From Planctomycetota bacterium (GTDB lineage Bacteria > Planctomycetota > SZUA-567 > H5-PLA8), in contig JABTUM010000001.1 in NCBI GenBank assembly GCA_015075375.1, forward strand, positions 1,855,201 to 1,919,200: DNA of 64,000 nt, in the 5' to 3' direction. Below, one piece after another: positions 41,947 to 50,508 of this stretch (positions are counted from its first letter, which is position 1; each line of letters starts with the position of its first letter). Made by a program: the position numbers and the translations under genes. The notes beneath the pieces are model-generated. The model saw nothing but the letters and a program-made list of their open reading frames with translations, was not told the DNA's origin and did not search any database.

Positions 41947-43785
41947 ATGCCGGCCCCACTCCCGTACTACCGCTTCCATCCGCATTCGATCACCGACCGC
42001 GCTTATTGGAACGCGAAACGCGCCGAACCGCGTTTTGCCCCTGTCTGGGCAGAAATCGAACGCGATGCCGAGTCCGCGCCGGCCCGGCCGCCGCACCCCG
42101 AAGCCAGCGACTTCCTCGCCGCGCGCCGCAGCAACGACCGTAACCGGCTGGACAAAGTCTGGACCGAGCGCCGCTTCTTGAGCGCCCTGGCGCTGCGCCG
42201 CTGTGCTCTCGGGCTCGAAGACGGACCGCCCGACGAGAAGCTTTTGGATTGGTTGTGGGCGTATTTGACCCATCCCACCTGGGCCGTCTCGGCACACCTG
42301 CCGGAAAAGGATCTTCCCGCGTCCGGCGAGCCGACTCTGGACCTGGCCGCGTGCGAACTCGCCGCCGCGTTTGCCGAACTGCTTGAAATCCTGAAACCCT
42401 GGGTCGACGCGCAATCCGGGACCCTGGCCCAATCGATCGTCCGCGAAATCGACGCACGCGTACTCGGACCGTATGCGAACGGCGTCTCGGTCTGGTGGGA
42501 TCATCGCGGCGGCGGTCTGAACAACTGGTGCGGCGTCTGCGCCGGCAGCATCCTCGCGGCGTGCGAATCCCTGGCGCAGCAGGGCCTTCCGCGCCCGCAA
42601 GCACGCGAACGCGCCCTGGAGGCACTGGCGCTTTTCGTCGAACAAGGCTTCACGCCGCACGGCGAATGCGACGAAGGCATCGGCTACTGGAATTACGGAG
42701 TCGGCTTTTCGTGCCTGGGCTGGAGCCGGCTGGACCAGGCGGAGTTCGAACGCCGGGTCAACCTACCGCGCGTCAAGCGCATCGCCGACGATCCGCGCCG
42801 CGCGCATTTCTTCGGCAACACGTTCTTCAGCGGCAACGACGCCGGAGCGGTCTGCCGGGCCGATCTGAGTTTCGTGCCGTGGCTGGCGGCGGCCACCGGC
42901 GACACCTGGCTACCCGCGTGGGGCCGGGCGTACCCCAGTTTCGGCAAAGGGCACCTGGGCCAGTACCTGCGCGTCCTCGAGACGCCGCAACTCGACGACG
43001 CCGGTAGCATGACCGGCGGATCCGGCGCCCCGCAGTTTCTGGACGACCAGCAGGTTGCCATCCTGCGCACGCCCACGCCGCGCGGCGAGATGATCGCGGC
43101 CCTGACCGGCGGGCACAACGCCGAACGGCATAACCACAACGATCTCGGGCATTACCAGATCACGCTCGGCGATGAGATCGTCGTCCCGGACTTGGGCGCG
43201 CCGCACTACAAGACCGATTTCTTCGGGCCCAAACGCTACACCTACGTTTCCGCAAGCAGCCGCGGGCACAACTGCCCGCTGATCGACGAGATCGAACAGC
43301 GCCCGGGACGCGAAGCCGCAGGCAAGGTGCTCGCGTGGACGCCCGAGGCCGAGATTCCGCGCTTGGTGCTGGATCTCACCGCCGCGTACCCGCCCGAAGC
43401 AGGACTCAAGAACTGGACGCGCAGCCTGGAGCGATGGGCGGGCAAGCCCGAGCAAGGCGTGCCGGCGCGCATGGTCATCACCGACGTCTTCGTCACCTCG
43501 AAGCCCAACGCGCGGGTGCTGCTCCCCATGTGGACCCTCTTTCCGTTCACCGAACGGCATCAGCGGCCCGAAGGCGGCGGCGTGACCCTGCAAGTCGGGC
43601 CGCTCTTCGCCGAACTCTCGCCTTCGCCGGTGGCCGTGGGCAAGCACGAGTTCGACCCCTCGGAATTCATTTTGCGCCAATGGACCGGGCGCAAGCTGTA
43701 CCGCATGGACGCCGTTTACCGCACCGACGCCGAAGGCCGCCTGAAGACCGAGACACGCTTCTTCGCGCTGGCGCCGGGCGAATAA
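41947..43785 (+). CDS. heparinase II/III-family protein, cytoplasmic type
   Basis: 612 residues. A helical N-terminal toroid (to about 370, with VWWDHRGGGLNNWCGVCAGS and GECDEGIGYWNYGVGFSC) is followed by the beta-sandwich heparinase II/III-like domain containing GGHNAERHNHNDLGHYQITLGDE, whose His and Asn residues are characteristic. The family degrades sulfated or uronate polysaccharides by lyase action. No signal peptide is evident, unlike the lipoprotein relative at 20820-23477. The start at 41947 has GGAG nine bases upstream; in-frame ATGs at 41761 and 41908 exist but add an unlikely leader. Confidence 0.85.
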   Translation: MPAPLPYYRFHPHSITDRAYWNAKRAEPRFAPVWAEIERDAESAPARPPHPEASDFLAARRSNDRNRLDKVWTERRFLSALALRRCALGLEDGPPDEKLLDWLWAYLTHPTWAVSAHLPEKDLPASGEPTLDLAACELAAAFAELLEILKPWVDAQSGTLAQSIVREIDARVLGPYANGVSVWWDHRGGGLNNWCGVCAGSILAACESLAQQGLPRPQARERALEALALFVEQGFTPHGECDEGIGYWNYGVGFSCLGWSRLDQAEFERRVNLPRVKRIADDPRRAHFFGNTFFSGNDAGAVCRADLSFVPWLAAATGDTWLPAWGRAYPSFGKGHLGQYLRVLETPQLDDAGSMTGGSGAPQFLDDQQVAILRTPTPRGEMIAALTGGHNAERHNHNDLGHYQITLGDEIVVPDLGAPHYKTDFFGPKRYTYVSASSRGHNCPLIDEIEQRPGREAAGKVLAWTPEAEIPRLVLDLTAAYPPEAGLKNWTRSLERWAGKPEQGVPARMVITDVFVTSKPNARVLLPMWTLFPFTERHQRPEGGGVTLQVGPLFAELSPSPVAVGKHEFDPSEFILRQWTGRKLYRMDAVYRTDAEGRLKTETRFFALAPGE

Positions 43786-43872
43786 GCACTGATCAAATCC
43801 GTCAAAGCGGCGCTTGCGGTTGCCCAAGGCTTTCGTAAGACGGTAACAAGCGCAGTACCTGGAGATGCCCCC

Positions 43873-44340
43873 ATGCCGACCCGAACGGACTTGAACCGTC
43901 GCGCCTGGTGCGCGGCGCTAGCGCTGAGCTTGCTTGCGCCCGGTTGGGCGCTCGCCGAAGAAGAAGTCCTGCCCATGGAAGAATTGCAGGCGGCGAGCCG
44001 GCGCTATCTGGACGCCTTTGCGACCCGTCCCGAAGAAGCCAAGATGCAGAAGAAGCTCGACCGGCGCGTCAAGACCAAGATGTCCGACAACGCTTCGATG
44101 ACCGAAGACCGCGCCATGCGCGAGATTCTGTTCGACTGGGCCTTCGACAACGAAGGCCCGGTGCGGCGCAAGGAGCCGGCCGCGATCCTGCAGGCGTGCT
44201 TCTACTTCCAGATTTTCCGACAGCGCCGCTTCGAACTGCCCAATCAGATTCGCAGCCGCCTCACCCGCCGCGACTGCGACGAGATGGTCAAGTTCCTCGA
44301 CGAGGAGATTGCCAAGAAGAACGGCGCCGCCAAGCCCTGA
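43873..44340 (+). CDS. small exported protein, unknown
   Basis: 155 residues with a signal peptide (AWCAALALSLLAPGWALAEE, cleavage about residue 28). The mature part is helical and charged, with many Met, Lys and Arg residues. No family recognised. Between its stop and the convergent CBS gene lies a 13-bp GC-rich hairpin without a clear T-tract. Confidence 0.72.
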   Translation: MPTRTDLNRRAWCAALALSLLAPGWALAEEEVLPMEELQAASRRYLDAFATRPEEAKMQKKLDRRVKTKMSDNASMTEDRAMREILFDWAFDNEGPVRRKEPAAILQACFYFQIFRQRRFELPNQIRSRLTRRDCDEMVKFLDEEIAKKNGAAKP

Positions 44341-44345
44341 AACGG

Positions 44346-44385
44346 CGTATGGCCGCGGAGGCGTACCGTCCCCCGCGGCCATGCG
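44346..44385. terminator. hairpin between convergent genes
   Basis: ATGGCCGCGG (44349-44358) pairs with CCGCGGCCAT (44373-44382), and three more pairs extend the stem. There is no T-tract on either side, so any termination would need Rho or another factor. Confidence 0.45.
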
Positions 44386-44407
44386 TTCCCAACGCCGGAC
44401 CAGGCCG

Positions 44408-44845
44408 TCAGTGCACCTGAACCTGCATATACTGTTCGAGTTGCTGGATGATGAAGGTCTGTTCGTCGATGATCGCCTTCACTACGTCGCCCATCGAGAC
44501 CAACCCCAGCAGCCGGCCCTGCGACTGCACAGGCAAGTGCCGGAAGCGCCGGTCGGTCATGACGCGCATGCAGCGCTTCATGTCCCATTCCGGTTCCGCC
44601 GTCACGACCTCCTGCGTCATGATCTCGCGAACCGTGGTATGCGCCGAAGAGCGCCCGCGCAGGATGACCTTCCGGGCGTAGTCGCGTTCCGAAATGATAC
44701 CCACCAGGCGCTCCTGAGCCGTCACGACCAGCGCGCCCACGTTGTACTCGGCCATCTTACGGATGGCGTCCAATACCGTCGCATCGGGTCCGATCGCCAG
44801 CACCTGCGGCCCTTTGCGGCTTAGAATAGCGGAAACCGTACGCAT
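44408..44845 (-). CDS. CBS-domain pair protein
   Basis: 145 residues, two CBS motifs and nothing else (RTVSAILSRKGPQVLAIGPDATVLDAIRKMAEYNVGALVV... and REIMTQEVVTAEPEWDMKRCMRVMTDRRFRHLPV). CBS pairs bind adenosine ligands and act as energy sensors, usually fused to or contacting an enzyme. Here no effector domain is present. A second CBS gene of the same design lies about 140 bases upstream on the same strand, so the two look like diverged duplicates. Confidence 0.88.
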   Translation of the reverse strand: MRTVSAILSRKGPQVLAIGPDATVLDAIRKMAEYNVGALVVTAQERLVGIISERDYARKVILRGRSSAHTTVREIMTQEVVTAEPEWDMKRCMRVMTDRRFRHLPVQSQGRLLGLVSMGDVVKAIIDEQTFIIQQLEQYMQVQVH

Positions 44846-44988
44846 AGCGTGTCTCCAGGCCCTTTCCGGAAGGACGCCGAGCGGAGGCGAGCCTTCACGA
44901 ATTAGTGGCGCCGGAGCGTCGTAGAACTTTAAGATTTATCGGAAATGCAGGGTATCGCGCGATTTGCGCGCCGTAGAATTTCGTACGG

Positions 44989-45402
44989 CTAAATCGAAGA
45001 ATCGGCGGCCACAGGCTCGACCACCGCAGCCGCCACATCGCGCAGCGATAAGACACCCAGCAGAATGTTATCTTTCACCACCGGAAGATGCCGGATGCGA
45101 TGCTCCATCATCGTGCGCAGACTTTCTTCCACCGTCCAATGTTCTTCCGCGCAGATGACCGGCGTGGTCATGATCTCGCCCACCAGCGTCTCGTCGCTGT
45201 GGCGTCCCAGCAGCACGATCTTGCGCGCGTAGTCGCGTTCCGAAAAAATACCCACTACGCGGTCGTTCTCTTCGGCCACCACCAAGGCGCCGCAGTCGCG
45301 CGAAGCCATCTCGCGCAAAGCCTGGATCACCGTCTCGTCCGGCGCGATGCTCCAGCGCTCGACTCCCTTGCGCTTCACCAACTCAGAAACGAGCGTATTC
45401 AC
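44989..45402 (-). CDS. CBS-domain pair protein (paralog)
   Basis: 137 residues starting at GTG with AGGGAG about eight bases upstream. Layout matches the CBS protein at 44408-44845: both have the run SERDYARK and the ending RHLPV...LLGVLSL/LLGLVSM. Thus they are probably duplicates. It may bind adenine nucleotides; no attached enzyme domain is present, so the target is unknown. Confidence 0.86.
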   Translation of the reverse strand: MNTLVSELVKRKGVERWSIAPDETVIQALREMASRDCGALVVAEENDRVVGIFSERDYARKIVLLGRHSDETLVGEIMTTPVICAEEHWTVEESLRTMMEHRIRHLPVVKDNILLGVLSLRDVAAAVVEPVAADSSI

Positions 45403-45567
45403 GATGCGGTCTCCCTGAAGCCCTGCTGTCCTTATTGCATACCCTGTACCGGTTGTGTATGAGGCTCCGATTAAGGCGACGTGGAAAGTACGTACGTGAT
45501 GATACCTCTTAACGCCTCCTCTGCCTAAGGTCGACGCGTACAACGCTTTCGCACGTGCTGCACGTGC

Positions 45568-45596
45568 AAAAAAGGCAGCCCGAGGTGCACTCGGGC
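45568..45596 (-). terminator. intrinsic terminator, minus strand
   Basis: GCCCGAG (minus, 45596-45590) pairs with CTCGGGC (45584-45578) over five bases; TGCC and six T bases follow on the minus strand. It closes the VWA gene. A palindrome GCACGTGC repeats just beyond (45551-45567). Confidence 0.75.
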
Positions 45597-45633
45597 CACC
45601 AAAATTAGTAAGTGCTGTTTCGGAACCGCGAAC

Positions 45634-47670
45634 TCAGCGCGTTGCTGCCTTTTGAGCGATCTGCACCAGATTGAGAAACTCGCGCCGGTAGCCCAATCCG
45701 TCGTCCGATGAGGCGGTGGCGGCCACTTCCTTTATGAGCGCCCAATCGGTAGCGCCCTTGTACTGCGAGGCGCGCAGTTCCAGGCCGAACATCGTCACCG
45801 CCGCCGCCCAGCGGAAGTTCTCGCTGGCCGCGCGCCAGTCTCGCGCCCCGTCGTCCCGCACCGGTACGTTGAACTCGCTGGCCCAATCGGCCTTGGGCTG
45901 CTTCCAGCGCAGGTAGACCGTGAAGAGTTCGTCGGCCATCGCGGCCGCGCCTTCGGGGGAAGGCGTATCGCTCTCGGCGGGCACGATCTCGTACAGCGCC
46001 GTCACGCAGTGCCCCGCTCCGATCTCGCCGGCATCCTTCTTGTCGTCGCGGAATTCTTCGGTCTTCAGCAGACGATTCTCGTAGCCGATCAGCCGGTACT
46101 CGGCCACCGTCGCGGGATTGAACTCCACCTGGATTTTCACGTCCTTCGCGATCGTCACCAGCGTCCCGCAGACCTGATTGACGAGCACCTTTCGCGCTTC
46201 GCGCTCGTGGTCGATGTAGGCGTAATTCCCGTTGCCCTTGTCGGCCAGCGCCTCCAATCGCCCGTCCTTGTAGTTGCCCATTCCAAACCCCAGCACGGTG
46301 AGGAAGACGTTCTGCTGCGCTTCTTGCCGGACCAGTTCCACCAGCGCCTCGTTGTCCGAGACGCCCACGTTGAAGTCCCCGTCGGTGCAGAGGATCACGC
46401 GGTTCAAGCCGTCGGAGAGCAAGTTCGCATGCGCGGTGCGATAGGCCAGTTGGATGCCCGCGGCGCCGTTGGTCCCGCCGCCGGCATGCATGTTCTCGAT
46501 GGCCCGGACGATGTTTTCCTTGTTCGAGACCGGCGTGCTTTCGAGCGCCAGGCCCGAGGCGCCGGCATAAACCACGATGGCGATGCGGTCGCGGCTGTCG
46601 AGTTTATCCACCAGCATGCGCAGCGCCTTCTTGACCAGCGGGAGCCTGTTCTCGCTTGACATGCTGCCGCTGACGTCCACGAGGAAGACCAGATTCGCCG
46701 CGGGGCGCTTTTCCCATTCGAGTTCCTTCCCCTTTAGACCGATCAGGGCCAAGCGATGGTTGGCGTTCCAAGGGCAGTCCGCGACTTCGGCGTGGACGGC
46801 GAACGGCCGCTCGCCTTTGGGCTGCGCGTAGTTGTAGCCAAAGTAGTTAACGAACTCTTCGATGCGCACCGCGTCGGCAGGCGGGAGGCGGCCTTCGTTA
46901 AGCATGCGCCGAGCATTGGAATAGCTGGCCGTATCGACATCGACCGCGAAGGTGCTTAAGGTGTCCAGTTCGCTCGTACGCTTGAACGCTTGCTCCTGGT
47001 ACTTGCCGTACTCTTCGGCCGCAATGACCTCTTCCGCTTCCTCGTGCGGCGGCTTGGTCCCATCCGTCTCTTGGCTCGTCTCCTCGCCCAGCGCGCCGAC
47101 GGCTCTTCCATCCTTCCAATAAAACGGAAGATAACGATACGGTTGCCCGCCGTATCGCTTCGGCATGTCCTCAACGGCTCGGCCTCCCCCGCTCCGCATG
47201 GACATCCGCCGTTGACCGCCGCCAATGCGGTGGCCAAACGCGCTCCCGCCACCGCCGCCGATTCCCAACGCCGGCGGAGACACACCGCCCATCGCGACAT
47301 CGGAGCTTCCACGCGCCGTTTCCAGGTAATCGCTTACTGCCGCGTTCAGGGTCGCTTCTTCGTGCATCACGATGGGTGTGTCGACGGGCAAGGACATGGC
47401 GTCTATGGGTACGGGATTCTTGAAGACATCCCGAGCGTTCCGATACGGCGAGACGGGATTGGCTGCAGAAGGCCGCATCGTGACGGGCTCCCCGCCGCCC
47501 CAATCGAAAATGCGCTGCGGGCCCAGCACCGCCACCAACGTAAGCGCCAGCAGCAGCAGGGCATGCAAGAGCATCGAGATCGACCACCACGGCGCCGTGC
47601 GAAGCCAAGGCGGCAGGATGCGGCGCAAGCGCGCGGAAAGATCTTTGCGGGGAGGCGTGGGCGTCGACAT
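45634..47670 (-). CDS. VWA-domain membrane protein
   Basis: 678 residues. One N-terminal membrane helix (about 31-50) is followed by a Gly-rich disordered stretch (128-165), a charged region, a conserved leader (TFAVDVDTASYSNARRML, 241-258) and a von Willebrand factor A domain. The metal-site MIDAS motif DVSGSMSS is at 332-339. A C-terminal domain (about 500-678) follows, typical of the VWA/DUF3520 family. These are predicted surface or periplasmic proteins whose VWA domain binds partners. There is no neighbouring gene with a known partner. The message ends at an intrinsic terminator. Confidence 0.9.
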   Translation of the reverse strand: MSTPTPPRKDLSARLRRILPPWLRTAPWWSISMLLHALLLLALTLVAVLGPQRIFDWGGGEPVTMRPSAANPVSPYRNARDVFKNPVPIDAMSLPVDTPIVMHEEATLNAAVSDYLETARGSSDVAMGGVSPPALGIGGGGGSAFGHRIGGGQRRMSMRSGGGRAVEDMPKRYGGQPYRYLPFYWKDGRAVGALGEETSQETDGTKPPHEEAEEVIAAEEYGKYQEQAFKRTSELDTLSTFAVDVDTASYSNARRMLNEGRLPPADAVRIEEFVNYFGYNYAQPKGERPFAVHAEVADCPWNANHRLALIGLKGKELEWEKRPAANLVFLVDVSGSMSSENRLPLVKKALRMLVDKLDSRDRIAIVVYAGASGLALESTPVSNKENIVRAIENMHAGGGTNGAAGIQLAYRTAHANLLSDGLNRVILCTDGDFNVGVSDNEALVELVRQEAQQNVFLTVLGFGMGNYKDGRLEALADKGNGNYAYIDHEREARKVLVNQVCGTLVTIAKDVKIQVEFNPATVAEYRLIGYENRLLKTEEFRDDKKDAGEIGAGHCVTALYEIVPAESDTPSPEGAAAMADELFTVYLRWKQPKADWASEFNVPVRDDGARDWRAASENFRWAAAVTMFGLELRASQYKGATDWALIKEVAATASSDDGLGYRREFLNLVQIAQKAATR

Positions 47671-47823
47671 GGGTATAACTCCTGATTCCGGTATCCAAGT
47701 ACGCCAGCCTCAAACGGCGTAGCCCTCGCCAGGTTCACGCGAATCCGAAGCTTGGGATTGGAATCACGCGTGCACCGTCCCTCGCTCGTTGCAACCTCTT
47801 TCGCCCCCGCTAGGCTTTCCCGC

Positions 47824-49362
47824 ATGCTTGCTCAAGTGCTCAGTGCCGCCGCGCAAGGCGTGGAGGCGGCTCCCGTCGAGGTCGAGGTCGATGTCGCGCC
47901 GGGCATGCCGCGCGAACACATCGTCGGACTCCCCGATGCGGCGGTGAAGGAATCGCTCCACCGCGTTCGTGCGGCGCTCGCGCATACCGGCTTCACGTGG
48001 CCGATCAACAAGCGCGTCACCGTCAACCTCGCGCCGGCCGATATGCGCAAGGAAGGCCCGCTGTACGACCTGCCCATGGCGCTGGGGCTCATGGCCGCCG
48101 CCGAACAGCTCGAACCCGAACGCCTCACGCCTTACCTGATGGTGGGCGAACTGGCGCTCGACGGCCGGCTGCGCCCGGTCCGCGGCGCGCTCCTGTACGC
48201 GCTGCTCGCGCGCGCGCAAGGCAAGCGCGGCGTGCTCTGCCCGCCCGAGAACGCCGAAGAAGCCGCGGTAGTCGAAGGCATCGAGGTCTTCGCGCCCGCG
48301 ACGCTCGGCGAGGCCGTCGGCTTCCTAAACGGAAACCACGATCTGCAGCCCGTGCGCGTGGACATTCAGGCGCTCTTCGACCGGGAGACGCTCGACTTCG
48401 GATTCGATCTGGCCGACGTGAAAGGCCAAGAAAGCGCCAAGCGCGCGCTCACCGTCGCCGCCGCCGGCGGGCACAACATCCTGATGATCGGCCCTCCGGG
48501 CAGCGGGAAGTCGATGCTCGCCAAGCGCGTCCCGACGGTGCTCCCGCCGCTGACGCTCCCCGAAGCGCTGGAGACGACGAAGATCTGGTCGGTGGCGGGC
48601 AAACTCAAGGCGCACGAGCCGCTCGTGCGCCGCCGTCCCGTGCGCGATCCGCACCACACGCTCAGCTACCCGGCGCTCGTCGGCGGCGGCGTGGACCCGC
48701 AGCCCGGCGAGATCAGCCTCGCGCACCACGGCGTGCTCTTCCTGGACGAGCTTCCCGAATTCGACCGCAAAGCGCTGGAAGCGCTGCGCCAGCCGCTCGA
48801 AGACCGCGTGATTACCGTCTCGCGCGTGGCCGGGCGCGCGCGCTTCCCGGCGAACATCATGCTGATCGCCGCCATGAATCCGTGCCCTTGCGGGCACCAC
48901 GGCGATCCCAAGCGCGCCTGCTCGTGCAACCCGATGCAGATCCAGCGCTACTTCGGGCGCATCAGCGGGCCGGTGCTGGACCGCATCGACCTGCATATAG
49001 AAGTCCCGCACGTGCCGTACGAGGAACTCTCCAGCGAACGCGCCGGACCGACCAGCGCCGAGATTCGCGCGTCGGTCGTCGCGGCGCGCAAGCTGCAGCT
49101 CGAACGGCTGAGGGGCAGCGATGCGCACTGCAACGCAAGCATGAGCGAGAAGCAGGTCCAGGAAATCTGCAAGCCCGACAAGGAAGCCAAGGCGCTGCTC
49201 AAAAATGCCGTGGATTCGCTCGGCTTCAGCGCGCGCGCCTACGCCCGCATCCTGAAAGTCTCCCGCACCATCGCGGACCTGGAAGCCGTGGAGCAGATCG
49301 GCGCCGCTCACGTGAGCGAGGCGCTGCAGTACCGTTCGCTGGACCGGGAGAAGAAGGGCTGA
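47824..49362 (+). CDS. comM: YifB/ComM-family AAA+ ATPase
   Basis: 512 residues, the standard length. Lon-like N-terminal domain (to about 170, with GLPDAAVKESLHRVRAAL and NLAPADMRKEGPLYDLPMALG), then the Mg-chelatase-like AAA+ core: Walker A GPPGSGKS at 223-230 and Walker B LFLDELPEF near 308. CPCG...CSC cysteines are present in NPCPCGHHGDPKRACSCNP, as in the family. In Vibrio and Haemophilus ComM is a branch-migration helicase for transformation; broader relatives are often annotated only as Mg chelatase-like. Start ATG at 47824 is the first before the conserved sequence. Confidence 0.92.
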   Translation: MLAQVLSAAAQGVEAAPVEVEVDVAPGMPREHIVGLPDAAVKESLHRVRAALAHTGFTWPINKRVTVNLAPADMRKEGPLYDLPMALGLMAAAEQLEPERLTPYLMVGELALDGRLRPVRGALLYALLARAQGKRGVLCPPENAEEAAVVEGIEVFAPATLGEAVGFLNGNHDLQPVRVDIQALFDRETLDFGFDLADVKGQESAKRALTVAAAGGHNILMIGPPGSGKSMLAKRVPTVLPPLTLPEALETTKIWSVAGKLKAHEPLVRRRPVRDPHHTLSYPALVGGGVDPQPGEISLAHHGVLFLDELPEFDRKALEALRQPLEDRVITVSRVAGRARFPANIMLIAAMNPCPCGHHGDPKRACSCNPMQIQRYFGRISGPVLDRIDLHIEVPHVPYEELSSERAGPTSAEIRASVVAARKLQLERLRGSDAHCNASMSEKQVQEICKPDKEAKALLKNAVDSLGFSARAYARILKVSRTIADLEAVEQIGAAHVSEALQYRSLDREKKG

Positions 49363-49386
49363 GTTCAAGGCCTTGGAGCCCCACGC

Positions 49387-50505
49387 ATGAAAATCACCTC
49401 TGTCCAACCCTTCCCCATCACCTACGGCCACCGCACCATGCTGCTCGTCAAGGTCGAGACCGATGCCGGCATCCACGGCTGGGGCGAGGGCGGCATCACG
49501 GGGCGCGAACGGGCTATGGCCGGCGTCGTCGAGTCCTTCGCGCCGCTCCTGGTTGGCGCGGACCCGCGGCGGATCGACCACCTCTGGCAGCTCATGTTCC
49601 GCGGCGGGTTCTTCGAAGGCGGCACCGTCATGGGGGGCGCGATCAGCGCCGTGGACCTGGCGCTCTGGGACATTCTCGGCAAACACCTCAACGTCCCGTG
49701 CTGGCAGTTGCTCGGCGGGCGCAGCCGCGACCGGATCGAGTGCTACCTCGGCTGCGGGCTCAAGAACGCGAAGGATCTCGTCGCCGCCGGCTGGCGCTAC
49801 CTGCGTCTGGCCGTGGGTCCGGCGCACCAGTCGTCCGGCGTCTTCGATCCGGACACCGAGGTCCGCGGCGTGGGCGACCTCTTCCGCCAGGCGCGCGAAC
49901 TGCTCGGCGAAGACGTCCGCCTCTGCGTCGACTTTCATACGCGCTTCAATCCGCCCGCCGCCGCGCAGGCCTGCAAGCTGATCGAACCGTACCGGCCCTT
50001 TTTCGTGGAAGATCCGCTGCGCAGCCCCAGCGCCGCCAATTACGCCGCGTTTCGCTCGCGCACGTCCGTGCCCATTGCCTCCGGCGAAGAATGCAGCAGC
50101 AAATGGGAGTTCCAGAACCTGATCGAACAAAACGCGATTGACTACGCACGTATCGACCTGTGCAACGTCGGCGGCCTGACCGAAGCGAAGAAAGTCGCCG
50201 CGATGGCCGAGACGCATTACATCGACGTGATCCCGCACAACCCGCTGGGGCCCATCAGCGCCGCCGCGTGCGTGCATCTGGCCGTGGCGGTTCCGAATTT
50301 CATGGTGCTCGAATACGGCCCCGGACCCGACCACGCGCCCGACCTATTCGATTTCAAGCTCGCGTTCAAGGCCCCGCATTACGCGGTGCCCGATGTCCCC
50401 GGACTGGGCGTCGACATACGCGAAGATGCGCTGAAAGATCATCCGTTCAAGCCCTGGCAGGCGCCGCTCATGCAGCGCCCCGACGGCGGCTTCAACAACT
50501 GGTAA
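49387..50505 (+). CDS. mandelate racemase/enolase-family dehydratase, galactonate dehydratase-like
   Basis: 372 residues. N-terminal lid domain, then the barrel with metal ligands in CVDFHTRF (Asp), FVEDPL (Glu) and IASGEE (Glu), and the general base His in DVIPHNPLGPISAA. The spacing and the HNPLGP motif fit the D-galactonate dehydratase branch, which removes water from sugar acids. It follows the ComM gene by 24 bases but is unrelated in function. It is convergent with the MFS/spermidine synthase gene, three bases away. Substrate assignment is tentative. Confidence 0.85.
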   Translation: MKITSVQPFPITYGHRTMLLVKVETDAGIHGWGEGGITGRERAMAGVVESFAPLLVGADPRRIDHLWQLMFRGGFFEGGTVMGGAISAVDLALWDILGKHLNVPCWQLLGGRSRDRIECYLGCGLKNAKDLVAAGWRYLRLAVGPAHQSSGVFDPDTEVRGVGDLFRQARELLGEDVRLCVDFHTRFNPPAAAQACKLIEPYRPFFVEDPLRSPSAANYAAFRSRTSVPIASGEECSSKWEFQNLIEQNAIDYARIDLCNVGGLTEAKKVAAMAETHYIDVIPHNPLGPISAAACVHLAVAVPNFMVLEYGPGPDHAPDLFDFKLAFKAPHYAVPDVPGLGVDIREDALKDHPFKPWQAPLMQRPDGGFNNW

Positions 50506-50508
50506 GCG

